NCBI GenBank assembly: GCA_037444165.1
Contig: JBBIMX010000051.1
Coordinates: forward strand, 1 to 19,390
Reading direction: 5' to 3'
Length of the DNA stretch: 19,390 nucleotides
DNA from: CALIBK01 sp037444165
Lineage (GTDB): Bacteria > Desulfobacterota > BSN033 > UBA1163
Numbering within the stretch: the stretch's first letter is position 1; the number at the start of each line of letters is the position of its first letter. The notes under the pieces are model-generated. The model was not told the origin of the DNA and did no database searches. It worked only from the letters and a program-made list of their open reading frames with translations. Position numbers and translations under genes: made by a program. This document shows, piece after piece, positions 5,019-14,800 of the stretch.

Positions 5019-7691
5019 TTATCCTAAGGCCTCCTGAACCCTTCTTAAATTTTCCTCTAACTTTGACTTGAGGAGCTGGTAATCGGCCACTTTTGACTTT
5101 TCCTCCGAGACGACCTCAGGAGGAGCCTTTGCAAGAAACTGTTCGTTGGAGAGTTTTCTACTGACAAAGGCGATCTCTTTTTCAACCTTGGCAATCTCTT
5201 TCTGGAGCCTTCTCTTTTCAGATTCCATTCGGGAGGGATCCATCGGGATAAATATCTCTGCCTCTTGAACCTGAACAAAGGCACTACAAGGAGGTCTCCT
5301 CAAATCCTTTCCAATCCTCAATTCTTTGACCCTGGCCAGAGCCTCAATGAAGATCTGGTTTCTCTGAACCCTCTCCTCTATCTTCGCCTCCTCTTCCGTC
5401 CTCAGCAGAACGTCAATCCTTTCCCCGGGAGGGAGATTCATTTCCCCTCGAACATTTCGGAGGGCGGTAATCACTTCGATCACCCATTCCATTTCTCTCA
5501 TCCATGGTCCTTCATCGAATCGATCTTCGGGCTCAGGATAGGGTGCTACCATGATGGATTCTTTGGGTTTTCTTACCAAAAGCCTTTGCCAGAGTTCTTC
5601 TGTTACAAAAGGCATAAAGGGATGAAGTAATCTTAGAAGAATATCTAAGGTCTCAAAAAGATTCTTCTGGGTAAGGATCTTTCTCTTTTCGTCTGAGGTT
5701 TGATAAAGATAGGGTTTCACCAATTCAAGGTACCAGTCACAGTATTCATGCCAGGTAAACTGGTAAAGAAGGTGGGTTGCCTCGTTAAATTTATACTCTT
5801 CGAGAGCCTGTCGTACCCCTCGGATGGTTCGATTCAGTCTCGCTCGAATCCATCGATCAGGAAGACTGTATTCTTCCGGAGGATAAATTTTAAAGATCTC
5901 TTCTGGATCAAACTCTTCCAGATTCATCAGGACAAAACGTGAAGCATTCCATATCTTGTTCACAAAATGTCGATACCCCTCGGTTCTTGCTTCTGAAAGT
6001 TTTATATCACTTCCAGGCATGGTGAGGGCGGCCAGGGTGAATCGAAGGGCATCCGCTCCATAACGTTGGATTAAATCCAAGGGGTCGAGGACATTTCCTC
6101 TTGTCTTTGAATATTTTTCTCCTCTCTCATCTCTCACCAGTCCGTGAATGTAGACATCCCTAAACGGGACATCTCCCATGAATTTGATTCCCATCATCAT
6201 CATTCTGGCTACCCAGAAGAAGAGAATATCAAATCCGGTCACTAAGACCGAAGTAGGATAAAAGACTTTTAATTCCGGTGTCTCTTCAGGCCATCCCATG
6301 GTGGAGAAGGGCCAAAGGGCAGAGCTGAACCAGGTATCCAGGACATCGGTCTCAGCCCTCAAAGCCGTTGAACCACATTTCAGGCAGGAAGGGGGCTCCT
6401 TTTTACCGACCATGGTCTCTCCACAGGACTGGCAGTACCAAGCAGGAATTCGGTGCCCCCACCATATCTGCCTTGAGATGCACCAATCCTTTATATTCTC
6501 CATCCATTCAAAGTAGGTTTTTTCCCATAGGGATGGAATGATTCGAGTGCGACCTCTCCTGACCGCTTCGATGGCTGGCTCAGCCAAAGGTTTCATCCTG
6601 ACAAACCATTGAAGGGACAAATTGGGCTCTACGATAGTCTTGCACCGATAACAGTGACCTACTTTGTGAGAATAATCTTCCACTTTGAGAAGAAGACCTT
6701 CTCGTTCAAGATCTTCAAGAATCTTTTTTCGGCATTCAAAGCGGTCCATTCCTCGATAAGGGCCTGCCTCCTCCTTCATTCGACCCTCTTCATCAATGAC
6801 CTTGATCTGAGGAAGACCGTGTTTCAATCCGATCTCAAAATCATTGAAGTCATGGGCGGGAGTGATTTTAAGGCACCCTGTCCCGAATTCCCTATCTACA
6901 TAGGGATCAGCAATGACCGGGATGGCTCTTCCCAATATTGGGAGAAGGACCGTCTCTCCAATAAAAGAACGATACCGATCATCTTCGGGATGGACGGCAA
7001 CGGCCGTATCCCCTAGAAGGGTTTCTGGCCTGGTCGTAGCGACCACCAGGAAGCGATCTTTTCCCTGAAATAAGTACTTCAGATAATAGAGTTTTCCTGG
7101 GAGTTCTTGATGTTCTACTTCTAAATCGGAGAGGGCCGTCTGGCATCGAGGGCACCAATTAATGATATAATGACTTCGATAGATAAGACCTTCATGGTAA
7201 AGGCGGATGAAGACTTCCTTGACCGCCTCCGAAAGTCCTTCATCCATGGTGAATCGCTCTCGACTCCAATCACAGGATGCCCCTAACTTTTTTAACTGAT
7301 TGATGATCGTGCCACCGGATTGCTCCTTCCATTTCCAGACTCGCTCGATAAATTTCTCTCTTCCCAGACGATGGCGATCCATCCCCTCCTCGAGAAGCTG
7401 TTTTTCGACCACATTCTGAGTGGCAATCCCGGCATGATCTGTTCCTGGCATCCAGAGGACATTAAATCCTTCCATTCTCTTAAAACGGATGAGGATGTCC
7501 TGCAGGGTATTATTCAGGGCGTGACCGATGTGGAGCACACCTGTCACATTGGGAGGGGGGATAACAATGGAGTAGGGTTTTCGATCTGAAAAGGGATCTG
7601 CCCTAAAGAAGTCTCCTTCCATCCAGTACCGATACCATTTTTCTTCCACAGGATGGGGGTCGTAAGATTTGTCCAGGATTTTTGAACCCAT
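5019..7691 (-). CDS. valS: Valyl-tRNA synthetase
   Basis: ValRS charges tRNA(Val) with valine and edits mischarged threonine. The 890 residues, a normal length, show the class I plan. PPPNVTGVLHIGHAL has HIGH at 54-57. The CP1 editing domain carries ATTRPETLLGDTAVAVHP. Zinc-binding pairs follow (WCPRCQT, HCYRCKT, CQSCG/CLKCG). The second signature is KYSKTRGN (526-533), then an anticodon-binding domain, and finally a C-terminal charged coiled coil (from about 825) that contacts tRNA. The second signature differs from the usual KMSKS by Tyr for Met and Thr for Ser, while both lysines are kept. The ATG at 7691 lies 19 bases after the upstream gene's stop, whose TAGGAGG overlaps a distant Shine-Dalgarno (15 bases from the ATG). 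It forms an operon with gatC and gatA downstream. Confidence 0.97.
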   Translation of the reverse strand: MGSKILDKSYDPHPVEEKWYRYWMEGDFFRADPFSDRKPYSIVIPPPNVTGVLHIGHALNNTLQDILIRFKRMEGFNVLWMPGTDHAGIATQNVVEKQLLEEGMDRHRLGREKFIERVWKWKEQSGGTIINQLKKLGASCDWSRERFTMDEGLSEAVKEVFIRLYHEGLIYRSHYIINWCPRCQTALSDLEVEHQELPGKLYYLKYLFQGKDRFLVVATTRPETLLGDTAVAVHPEDDRYRSFIGETVLLPILGRAIPVIADPYVDREFGTGCLKITPAHDFNDFEIGLKHGLPQIKVIDEEGRMKEEAGPYRGMDRFECRKKILEDLEREGLLLKVEDYSHKVGHCYRCKTIVEPNLSLQWFVRMKPLAEPAIEAVRRGRTRIIPSLWEKTYFEWMENIKDWCISRQIWWGHRIPAWYCQSCGETMVGKKEPPSCLKCGSTALRAETDVLDTWFSSALWPFSTMGWPEETPELKVFYPTSVLVTGFDILFFWVARMMMMGIKFMGDVPFRDVYIHGLVRDERGEKYSKTRGNVLDPLDLIQRYGADALRFTLAALTMPGSDIKLSEARTEGYRHFVNKIWNASRFVLMNLEEFDPEEIFKIYPPEEYSLPDRWIRARLNRTIRGVRQALEEYKFNEATHLLYQFTWHEYCDWYLELVKPYLYQTSDEKRKILTQKNLFETLDILLRLLHPFMPFVTEELWQRLLVRKPKESIMVAPYPEPEDRFDEGPWMREMEWVIEVITALRNVRGEMNLPPGERIDVLLRTEEEAKIEERVQRNQIFIEALARVKELRIGKDLRRPPCSAFVQVQEAEIFIPMDPSRMESEKRRLQKEIAKVEKEIAFVSRKLSNEQFLAKAPPEVVSEEKSKVADYQLLKSKLEENLRRVQEALG

Positions 7692-7710
7692 TGCTGCAAT
7701 CTTCTTCCTC

Positions 7711-9096
7711 CTATTTTGTTTCTTCTTTTTCGAGTCGCTTTATCTCTTCCTGGATGGCCTTTTCTGCAATTTCTGGAACGACTTCTCTGACCATCCTTTC
7801 GATCCGTTCAAGGGTTAGGGTGAGAAGATGTTGGGTCATTTCGGGAATAATCTTCGTCATAAAATCCTGCATCATCTCTCCAACCCCTTTGGCCACAATC
7901 TCCTCTATCCTTTTCTCAACCGATAATAAAGGTGAAGGAAGTTCTTCTTCTAATATCTTTTTGGCGGGGAGCTCTTCTCCTATTGGAATAAGCTCCTTTT
8001 CGACCTCCTCTTCTATCGGAAAGGGCTCGGCCCGAGCCTCTTCGACCATTGGCGGAGGAACTTCGATGAGAGGTTCCTTCTCAACAGGTTCAAAGATTTC
8101 TTCTTCTTCGAGCTTTTCCGCTTTTATCTCCTCCTGAACCTCCACCACTCCTTCCTCCAACTTCTCAAGTTCTTCCTCTAATTCTTCTAAAAAGGCCTCT
8201 GGGAATTCCTCCTCCGAGAGTTCTTCAAGCTCCATCTCAGGAACGGTTTTTTCAGGGATGATTTCGACCGAAGATGGAGCTTCTTTTAGGGTTTCGGTGA
8301 GCTCTATCCCTTTTTCTTTCCTTTCCACTTCCTGGGCAGCCCACTCTTTCTCGATCAAGGGCTCAAGTCTTTCTACCTTCTCGAGAATCTCTTCAAGTTC
8401 AATCTTCTCAAAGAATTCCTCCTCTGAGGTTTTTTCCTCTTCTCCCTCCCCCCTTTCTACCCACTCCTCTTTCTCCCTTAATTCCCTCTTCTCTTCATGC
8501 TCAAGGGAGAGGGGTTTTTCTTCTTCTTTTGTCCAAGGCCCTAACACTGGGATTTCTCTAAAAGGCTCTTCTTTTGGAGAAATGGCAAAGTCAGTAATGC
8601 TCATTCTCGCCTCAGGTTCTTCTACGACATCCACCAAATCGATGATCTCTTCCTCTTCGCCTTCACTCCCTTCACCAAGGGAAAGATTTTCTTCACCCAT
8701 TACGCCCCTTTTCTCCTCCTCTTTTTTACCATATTCCTCTCTAAGGAGGCTCCTCCCGATCTCCATCACTCGGTCTATGGAGTTGAGGACCTCATCCCCA
8801 TTGAGGGGTCTTGAAATGATACCATCCACCTGAAGGGATTCTCTCTCTTTATCAGAAAGATCTTCAAATAAATTTAATAGAAGGATAAAAGGAATCTCTT
8901 TAAACTCAGGATCCCCTTTCACTGCCTGATAAACCTCTTTTCCTCCAATAATCAAATCGGGTCGGAAGAGTTTTGCTCGAATCAGGGCCTCCTCACTTTC
9001 GGAAAGGATAATCTTGTAGTCTGTGATCTCAAAAATCCTTTCGAATTCTTTTTGAACCACTTTGTCGGACTCGGCAATTAAGATCTCTTTTGTCAT
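7711..9096 (-). CDS. Degenerate receiver-domain protein with long acidic linker
   Basis: The 461-residue protein has three parts. Residues 1-115 fit a response-regulator receiver fold: KEILIAESD, RPDLII, IPFILLL, DGIISRPLNGDEVL. The conserved phosphorylation residues are damaged. Gly52 replaces the phospho-acceptor Asp, Arg96 replaces the conserved Lys, and the acidic pair is reduced to E9-S10-D11. Residues about 120-375 are a Glu-rich, low-complexity linker. Residues about 380-461 form amphipathic helices (EKRIEEIVAKGVGEMM, then IIPEM, VVPEIAEKAIQEEIKRLEKE). Similar tails occur on deltaproteobacterial receiver-like proteins as I recall them, but the function is unknown. It heads the valS-gatC-gatA operon with GAGGAGA 7 bases before its ATG. 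Long Ser-rich antisense frames over the linker are artefacts of its composition. Confidence 0.75.
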   Translation of the reverse strand: MTKEILIAESDKVVQKEFERIFEITDYKIILSESEEALIRAKLFRPDLIIGGKEVYQAVKGDPEFKEIPFILLLNLFEDLSDKERESLQVDGIISRPLNGDEVLNSIDRVMEIGRSLLREEYGKKEEEKRGVMGEENLSLGEGSEGEEEEIIDLVDVVEEPEARMSITDFAISPKEEPFREIPVLGPWTKEEEKPLSLEHEEKRELREKEEWVERGEGEEEKTSEEEFFEKIELEEILEKVERLEPLIEKEWAAQEVERKEKGIELTETLKEAPSSVEIIPEKTVPEMELEELSEEEFPEAFLEELEEELEKLEEGVVEVQEEIKAEKLEEEEIFEPVEKEPLIEVPPPMVEEARAEPFPIEEEVEKELIPIGEELPAKKILEEELPSPLLSVEKRIEEIVAKGVGEMMQDFMTKIIPEMTQHLLTLTLERIERMVREVVPEIAEKAIQEEIKRLEKEETK

Positions 9097-9165
9097 TATT
9101 AAATCTCCTCTTTTAAATAGGGGAAAGGAGTTAAACGAATTAACCCTTTTTCTTTTAATTTTAGC

Positions 9166-9194
9166 TAATTACCACATGGTGGTTTGAATGTCAA
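9166..9194 (-). promoter_or_regulatory. Candidate promoter of the receiver-valS-gatC-gatA operon
   Basis: On the minus strand a perfect TTGACA (9194-9189) is followed after 17 bases by TAATTA (9171-9166). TGG directly before it acts as an extended -10 element. The -10 hexamer itself is poor. The start would be near 9159, about 60 bases before the ATG. A 5-bp inverted repeat ACCAC/GTGGT lies inside the spacer next to the -10. Confidence 0.4.
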
Positions 9195-9215
9195 GGAATT
9201 CTGAAAGATGATTCT

Positions 9216-10277
9216 TCATACAATCATCCAGGGCAATGGTAAAAATGTTTTCTCATAGAGGGTGAACGCATACCGATCGGTCATTCCTGCAAGAAAATCG
9301 CAGACACAACGCTCAAGAGAGTCATAGAGCTCGGGTTTGTCCAAGAACCTTAACAATTCTATTGGATGATCCATGAAATAGTGGTAAAGTTCCCTTAAAA
9401 TTTTTGAGGCCTTGTGGAAATCGGCATGGACCGTTTCATTTTCATAGACCCTTTCCCAGAGAAATTCTCTCAGAGACCAGATCGCACTGAGCACCTCTTT
9501 GGAGATGGAAAGTCTCCCTCCCCCTCCTTTAAGGGTCTCAAACACAATATCCGTCACCATCCGATTGATCCTTTTCGAGTGGGTGTCTCCTAAGATTTCT
9601 ATACACTCTTTGGGAATATCTCCTGGAGATATGACCCCTCCTCGAATCGCATCATCCAGATCATGATTGATATAGGCAATGATATCAGCGATTCGAACGA
9701 CCTGTCCTTCAAGGGTCGCAGCCATTAAAGAAGGGTCTTCGCATAAAATCTCTCCCTTCCCCTTTGAATGTTTCAGAATCCCATCCCTGACCTCAAAGGT
9801 CAGGTTCAATCCTTCTCCATCCTTCTCAAGTAAATCCACTACCCTCAGTCCCTGGTCGGCATGATTGAACCCCCCCGGGATCAATTCATTGAGGGTCTCT
9901 TCGCCAGCATGGCCAAAAGGGGTGTGCCCCAGGTCGTGCCCCAAGGCAATAGCCTCTGTCAAATCTTCATTCAATCGGAGGGATTTAGCGATCGTTCGAG
10001 CGATCTGGGAAACCTCAAGGGTATGAGTGAGACGAGTTCTGTAATGATCTCCCGTGGGGGCCAGAAAAACCTGAGTCTTATGCTTCAACCTTCGAAAAGA
10101 TTTAGAGTGAATGATCCGGTCTCGATCATGTTGAAAAGCAGGTCGAAGGGGGCATTCTTCCTCAGGGACTCTCCGTCCCTTTGTCATAGAACTGAGGGTG
10201 GCAAAGGGAGAAAGAATCTTCCGTTCCTGTTCTTCTAACTCTTCCCTTAAAGTCTTCAATTGACAGAAGCCCGACAA
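9216..10277 (-). CDS. dgt: dGTPase-like HD-domain dNTP triphosphohydrolase
   Basis: Proteins of this family hydrolyse dNTPs to deoxynucleosides and triphosphate, which limits the dNTP pool. The 353 residues carry the HD metal site in order: His85 in RLTHTLEVSQIAR, His114-Asp115 in ALGHDLGHTPFGHAGE, and Asp198 in RIADIIAYINHDLDD. The N-terminal segment RRLKHKTQVFLAPTGDHYRTRLTHT is also diagnostic. The length fits the shorter dGTPase-like group (about 330-380) rather than E. coli Dgt (about 500), so substrate range may be broad. The start is a TTG at 10277 with a weak AGAG ribosome binding site; a second TTG at 10259 is possible, and no ATG is suitably placed before the conserved REELEEQERKILSP. 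It is transcribed divergently from cca across 49 bases. Confidence 0.9.
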   Translation of the reverse strand: MSGFCQLKTLREELEEQERKILSPFATLSSMTKGRRVPEEECPLRPAFQHDRDRIIHSKSFRRLKHKTQVFLAPTGDHYRTRLTHTLEVSQIARTIAKSLRLNEDLTEAIALGHDLGHTPFGHAGEETLNELIPGGFNHADQGLRVVDLLEKDGEGLNLTFEVRDGILKHSKGKGEILCEDPSLMAATLEGQVVRIADIIAYINHDLDDAIRGGVISPGDIPKECIEILGDTHSKRINRMVTDIVFETLKGGGGRLSISKEVLSAIWSLREFLWERVYENETVHADFHKASKILRELYHYFMDHPIELLRFLDKPELYDSLERCVCDFLAGMTDRYAFTLYEKTFLPLPWMIV

Positions 10278-10289
10278 ATACTCTATTCT
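10260..10289 (+). promoter_or_regulatory. Candidate promoter of cca
   Basis: A perfect TTGACA (10260-10265) lies inside the 5' end of the dNTPase gene and is followed after 18 bases by TATTCT (10284-10289, 4 of 6). The start would be near 10296, giving a 31-base leader. It crosses the dNTPase promoter, so the two promoters overlap. Confidence 0.4.
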
Positions 10290-10298
10290 TTTAGAGTT

Positions 10299-10327
10299 AA
10301 ATTATCATAAAAAAAGAAGTTTATCAA
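10299..10327 (-). promoter_or_regulatory. Candidate promoter of the dNTPase gene
   Basis: On the minus strand TTGATA (10327-10322) and TAATTT (10304-10299) are 17 bases apart, with TGA before the -10 as an extended element. The start would be near 10292, only about 15 bases before the TTG start codon. The -35 box overlaps the first base of the cca start codon. Confidence 0.4.
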
Positions 10328-11754
10328 TGAAAGAAAAACAATGGAAAGAGCACATCCTTAAAGACCCGATCCTGTCCAAACTGTGGAGACTCTCCCAGGA
10401 GAGAAGAGTTCCCATCTTTTTGGTGGGAGGTTATCTTCGCGATATCCTTCTGGAAAGCCATAAACCTCTATCCTTTCCTAAAAGAGTGGACTATGACTTT
10501 GTGATTCCCAAAGAAAATCTCTCCCTCATCGGGATCATCGAAGAAACGTTAGGGATCCATCTTTTTAAGATTGGAAAAGAAGAGACAGAGACCCTCACCT
10601 ATCGAGCGGTTGGGAAAGGGATTTCTGTAGACATCACTCCCCTTCAGGGCAGGACGATCGAGGAGGATCTTCAGAGAAGAGACTTTACGATCAATTCGAT
10701 GGCCCTCTCTCTTTTCGATGGTCAATTCTATTCGGTCGAAGGGGCTTTAGAGGATATTCAGAAAAGAAGGATTCGATCCACCTCGCCGATTTCCTTTGAG
10801 CAAGACCCCTTGAGGATGCTCAGGGCCGTTCGTTATCTCTGCACCCTCGAGGGGTTTCAACTTGAGAGCCAGGTAAGAGAAGAGATCGCTTCTAAAAAAG
10901 AATCCATCCAAAACATTCCCTCTGAAAGAGTCAAGGCGGAACTGGATACCATCCTTCTCTCTCCTTCTCCGGCTATGGGAATAAGATGTCTATATGAGCT
11001 GGGACTTCTTTTCGTGTTGATCCCCGAGTTAAAAGGATTGGAGGAACTTGGCCAGAATGGACACCATCACTTAAAAGTCCTCCCCCATGTCCTTTTGATG
11101 TTGGAAAAGATTCCTTATGCCCGTCAATGGACCGAGGGAAAAGGAAAAGTGATTTCACTCAGTCCTGAAGATTGCCTGGTTCTTTCCTATGGAGCCCTTT
11201 TGCATGACTTAGGAAAACAGGATACATACGATCAGGATGAGGGAGGACGGGTCCATTTTTATCAACACGAATCTTTCTCCTGTGAAAGAGCGAAAGTGAT
11301 CCTTGAACGGTTGAGGTTCTCAAACCTCATGAGAGACCGAATTCTCAAGCTCATCCAGAATCATATGAGAATTCTTAATCTATCGAAGAATACGAAAGAC
11401 ACGGCCTTGAAACGACTCATCCATCATATGGGAAAAGAGACCCCCTTGCTCGTCCTTCATACCCTTGCCGATAAGGAAGCGAGTCGAGGTCTCCTTTCCA
11501 TAGAGAAGGATGAAGTCGTGGAATCAAATTGCCTACGAATTCTGGATCTATTAAAGGAAAAAGAGACTCTGTGCCCCCCTCCTTTGATTACAGGCCATGA
11601 TGTCTTGGCTTTGGGTTACTCACCCGGCCCTCAAATAGGGGAAATCTTAAGAGATATTCGGGAGAGGCAGATCGATGGAGAACTCAGAACCCGGGAAGAG
11701 GCCCTGAAACTTCTGAGAGAAAAATTTAGCCCCCCGCAAAAAAAAAGATTTTGA
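10327..11754 (+). CDS. cca: CCA tRNA nucleotidyltransferase / poly(A) polymerase family, with HD domain
   Basis: Class II nucleotidyltransferases of this family add or repair the 3' CCA end of tRNA. The 475 residues show the head domain with GGYLRD (34-39), the metal aspartates in VDYDFVI (Asp55 and Asp57) with a third acidic residue in VDIT (Asp102), and RRDFTINSMA (117-126). Next come neck residues such as EQDPLRMLRAVRY, an HD phosphohydrolase-like domain with LLHDLGK (His293-Asp294), and a C-terminal segment ITGHDVLALGYSPGPQIGEIL, typical of HD-containing CCA enzymes. Poly(A) polymerase or a split A- or CC-adding activity cannot be excluded from sequence alone. The ribosome binding site AAGAAG is modest. 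The 3' end contains C6 and A9 runs just before the stop. DUF748, mscL and yihY follow in the same direction. Confidence 0.92.
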   Translation: MKEKQWKEHILKDPILSKLWRLSQERRVPIFLVGGYLRDILLESHKPLSFPKRVDYDFVIPKENLSLIGIIEETLGIHLFKIGKEETETLTYRAVGKGISVDITPLQGRTIEEDLQRRDFTINSMALSLFDGQFYSVEGALEDIQKRRIRSTSPISFEQDPLRMLRAVRYLCTLEGFQLESQVREEIASKKESIQNIPSERVKAELDTILLSPSPAMGIRCLYELGLLFVLIPELKGLEELGQNGHHHLKVLPHVLLMLEKIPYARQWTEGKGKVISLSPEDCLVLSYGALLHDLGKQDTYDQDEGGRVHFYQHESFSCERAKVILERLRFSNLMRDRILKLIQNHMRILNLSKNTKDTALKRLIHHMGKETPLLVLHTLADKEASRGLLSIEKDEVVESNCLRILDLLKEKETLCPPPLITGHDVLALGYSPGPQIGEILRDIRERQIDGELRTREEALKLLREKFSPPQKKRF

Positions 11755-11827
11755 AAAATTTATTTTTTTTGATATCCTAATTACAAAAAAAGAGATCATT
11801 GGGCAGTAAAGGAGGGGGGGCATCCTC

Positions 11828-14800
11828 ATGCGGCGTATTAAAAAGATCCTTTTCGGGATTATTCTATTCTTTATTTTATTTACTGTTGTGGGCTTTTTTG
11901 TCGTCCCTCCCATTCTTAAATCCATCCTCATCAAAGAACTTTCTCGAGCTCTTCACAGGGAAGTCAGCATTCGAGAGATTCACATCAATCCCTATACCCT
12001 CTCGGCAACGGCAAAGGATGTCTTAATGAAAGAAAGGGAGGAGATAGCAAAAGGGCAACCCTTTTTTTCCCTTGAGGAACTTTTTGTAAATCTCCAGAGT
12101 ATCTCTGCCCTTCGGAGGGCTCTCATTTTTAAAGAGATAAGGATCGTAAGGCCCCACCTTTATATTAAACGGAATTTAGACCTCACTTTTAACTTTTCGG
12201 ATCTGCTCAAAGGGAAAGAAGAGGCTCCCTCCGAGGGAAAAAAGAAGAGACCCCTTCTCTTTTCCTTTAATAACATCCGGGTCGAGGACGGGAGGATTGA
12301 CTTCTTCGATGAACCTCAAAAAACGAAGCATACGATTCGAGAATTAAAAATAGGGATCCCTTTTCTTTCAAATATTCCCTATTATATTGAAACCTTTGTG
12401 GAGCCTTCCTTTTCAGCAAAAATAAACGAAACCCCTTATGAGCTGAAGGGCCAGACCAAACCTTTTCATGACTCGATGGAAACAAATTTTGAGATTCGTA
12501 TCCAAGAATTAAATATTCCTTACTATCTTGTCTACGTCCCTGTTAAGATGAATTTCAAAGTATCTTCTGCCCTTCTGGACGCATCACTTAAAATCAAATT
12601 TCTCCAATCCAAAACCCAAAAATCTTCATTCACTATCTCGGGAGATCTTTCGGTCAAAAAGATAGTCATTGATGAAATGGATCATAAACCTCTCCTAAGG
12701 GTTCCTTCCTTGGATCTTACATTAGCCTCCATCGAACCTCTCGTCCATCAGTTTCATCTCTCCCGAATCTCCGTTCAATCCCCAGAAATAAATGTGTTGC
12801 GAAAGAAAGATGAAACCCTCAATCTCGCCAACCTTTTCCCCGAAAAGAAGGATAAAGAGCCTTCAAAGGCGGCGATCAAAGAAGAGGCTCCGGTATTGAG
12901 GATCGATGTTGACGAAATTCAAATCAAGGACGGAAAGATCTATTTTTCCGATCTCTCGAAAAGCAAACCTTTCAATACCAGCCTTTTCCCCGTAAAGATT
13001 AAAATTGACCGTTTTACCAATCGAAAAGGGGAAAGATCCAGCTACGCTTTAACCATGAACACAGAGTCTAAGGAGGCCATTGAGCTTTCAGGTCAATTCT
13101 CCTTGGAACCCTTATGGTCAGAAGGAAGGATTGCCTTAAAATCAATCCCCCTCAAGAAATATTCCCCCTATTATCAAGACCTTATCTTATGTAGCCTCGA
13201 AGGAGGGAAACTGGACCTTTCGACTCAATATCGTTTCACCCAAAGAGAGAAAGAACCGGAAATAGCCCTTTCAAAATTGAATCTTCAACTCCATGACTTC
13301 CGACTTAAAAAAACAGAAGAAGAAGAGGACTTTCTAAGGATCCCGAGCCTTGCCATTAAAGAAACAGAGGCCCAGTTATCCAAGCATGAAGTAAGATTTG
13401 GAAAAATCGAGACCGAAAAAGGGAGGATCAAAATCCTTCGCCATAAAGACGGATCCATTGATCTTCTCCAACTTCTTCCATCCCGAGCCTCTCCTCAAGA
13501 AGAATCACCGAAGGGGAAAGAGGAAAAAGATGAAACACCCTGGATTATCTCACTCTCTGAGATCGGGATCGACCAGTACCAGCTTCTTATGGAAGATCAA
13601 AGCCCAACAGATCCGGTCTTTTTGACTGTTGAGGAAATTAAATTTAAAGGGAAAAATCTCACTACGGCGAAAAATCGGGAAGGAAACGTCTCTCTTTCCC
13701 TTTTGTTGAATAAGCAGGGAAGGATCTTGACCACTGGAACCCTCGGGATCAATCCTCTTCGAGCCAATCTCAAAATGGAGTTAAAGGAAATCCCTATCCC
13801 GGCATTCCAGCCCTATGTCACAGAAAGATTAAGGATTCATATCAACAAGGGGACCATCTCCACCACAGGAGATCTCTCTTTCGCTCTTTCTGAAAAGAAA
13901 GAGCCAGGGGTGCATTTTAAAGGAAATCTCTCTCTAACCCAATTTTCATCGACAGAAAAGAGAACGGGAGAGGAACTCCTCAAATGGGACTCCCTCCATC
14001 TTGAAGATCTCCGGTTTGATCTTGACCCTCTCGGAGTTCGTATCAAGGGGATCTCTCTTTCCGATTTTTACGCCCGAATTCTCCTCTATCCCGAAGGGAA
14101 ACTCAATCTCCAGGAGATCCTCGTCAAAGAGGAACCTCCCAAGCAATCCCCTCCTCCCTCTCCTGAAAAAAAGAAGGAAGCGCAGGAACCCATAAAGACC
14201 TCCCGAAAACAGATTCAAATCGAAACGATCACCCTTCAAGGTGGAAAGATCGAGTTTTACGACCGCTCCATCGATCCCCCTTATTCGGCCAAATTGGTGG
14301 AGATTGGCGGGCGTGTCTCAGGACTCTCCTCCGAGGAATCCACTATGGCTGATCTGGAGCTGCGAGGAAAACTCGATGAATATGCCCCTCTTGAAATTGT
14401 GGGAAAGATCAACCCTCTCAGGGAGGATCTTTTTATAGACTTAAAGGTAAGATTTAAAGATATGGACCTTACCTCGATGACCCCTTACTCTGGAAAATAT
14501 GTGGGCTATACCATTGAGAAAGGAAAACTCTCTTTCGATCTTAAATATCTCATTGAAAAAAGGAAACTTGATTCTCAGAATTATATCTTCTTAGACCAAT
14601 TCACCTTCGGTGAAAAAGTCGAAAGTCCCCATGCCACCAAATTACCTGTAAAACTTGCAATTGCCCTTCTTAAAGATCGAAATGGAGTCATCAAACTGGA
14701 TATTCCTGTCAAAGGGACACTGGATGACCCCAAATTCAGCATCTGGAGGATTATCCTTCAAATTCTCGTCAATCTTATTACAAAAGCAGCGACCTCTCCT

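Noticed and set aside
7682..8833. Two long Ser-rich plus-strand frames (7682-8137 and 8258-8833)
   Set aside because: They lie exactly opposite the Glu-rich linker of the receiver protein. GAA/GAG codons read in reverse give TTC/CTC/TCT and so Ser/Phe/Leu runs. No start signals or family features.
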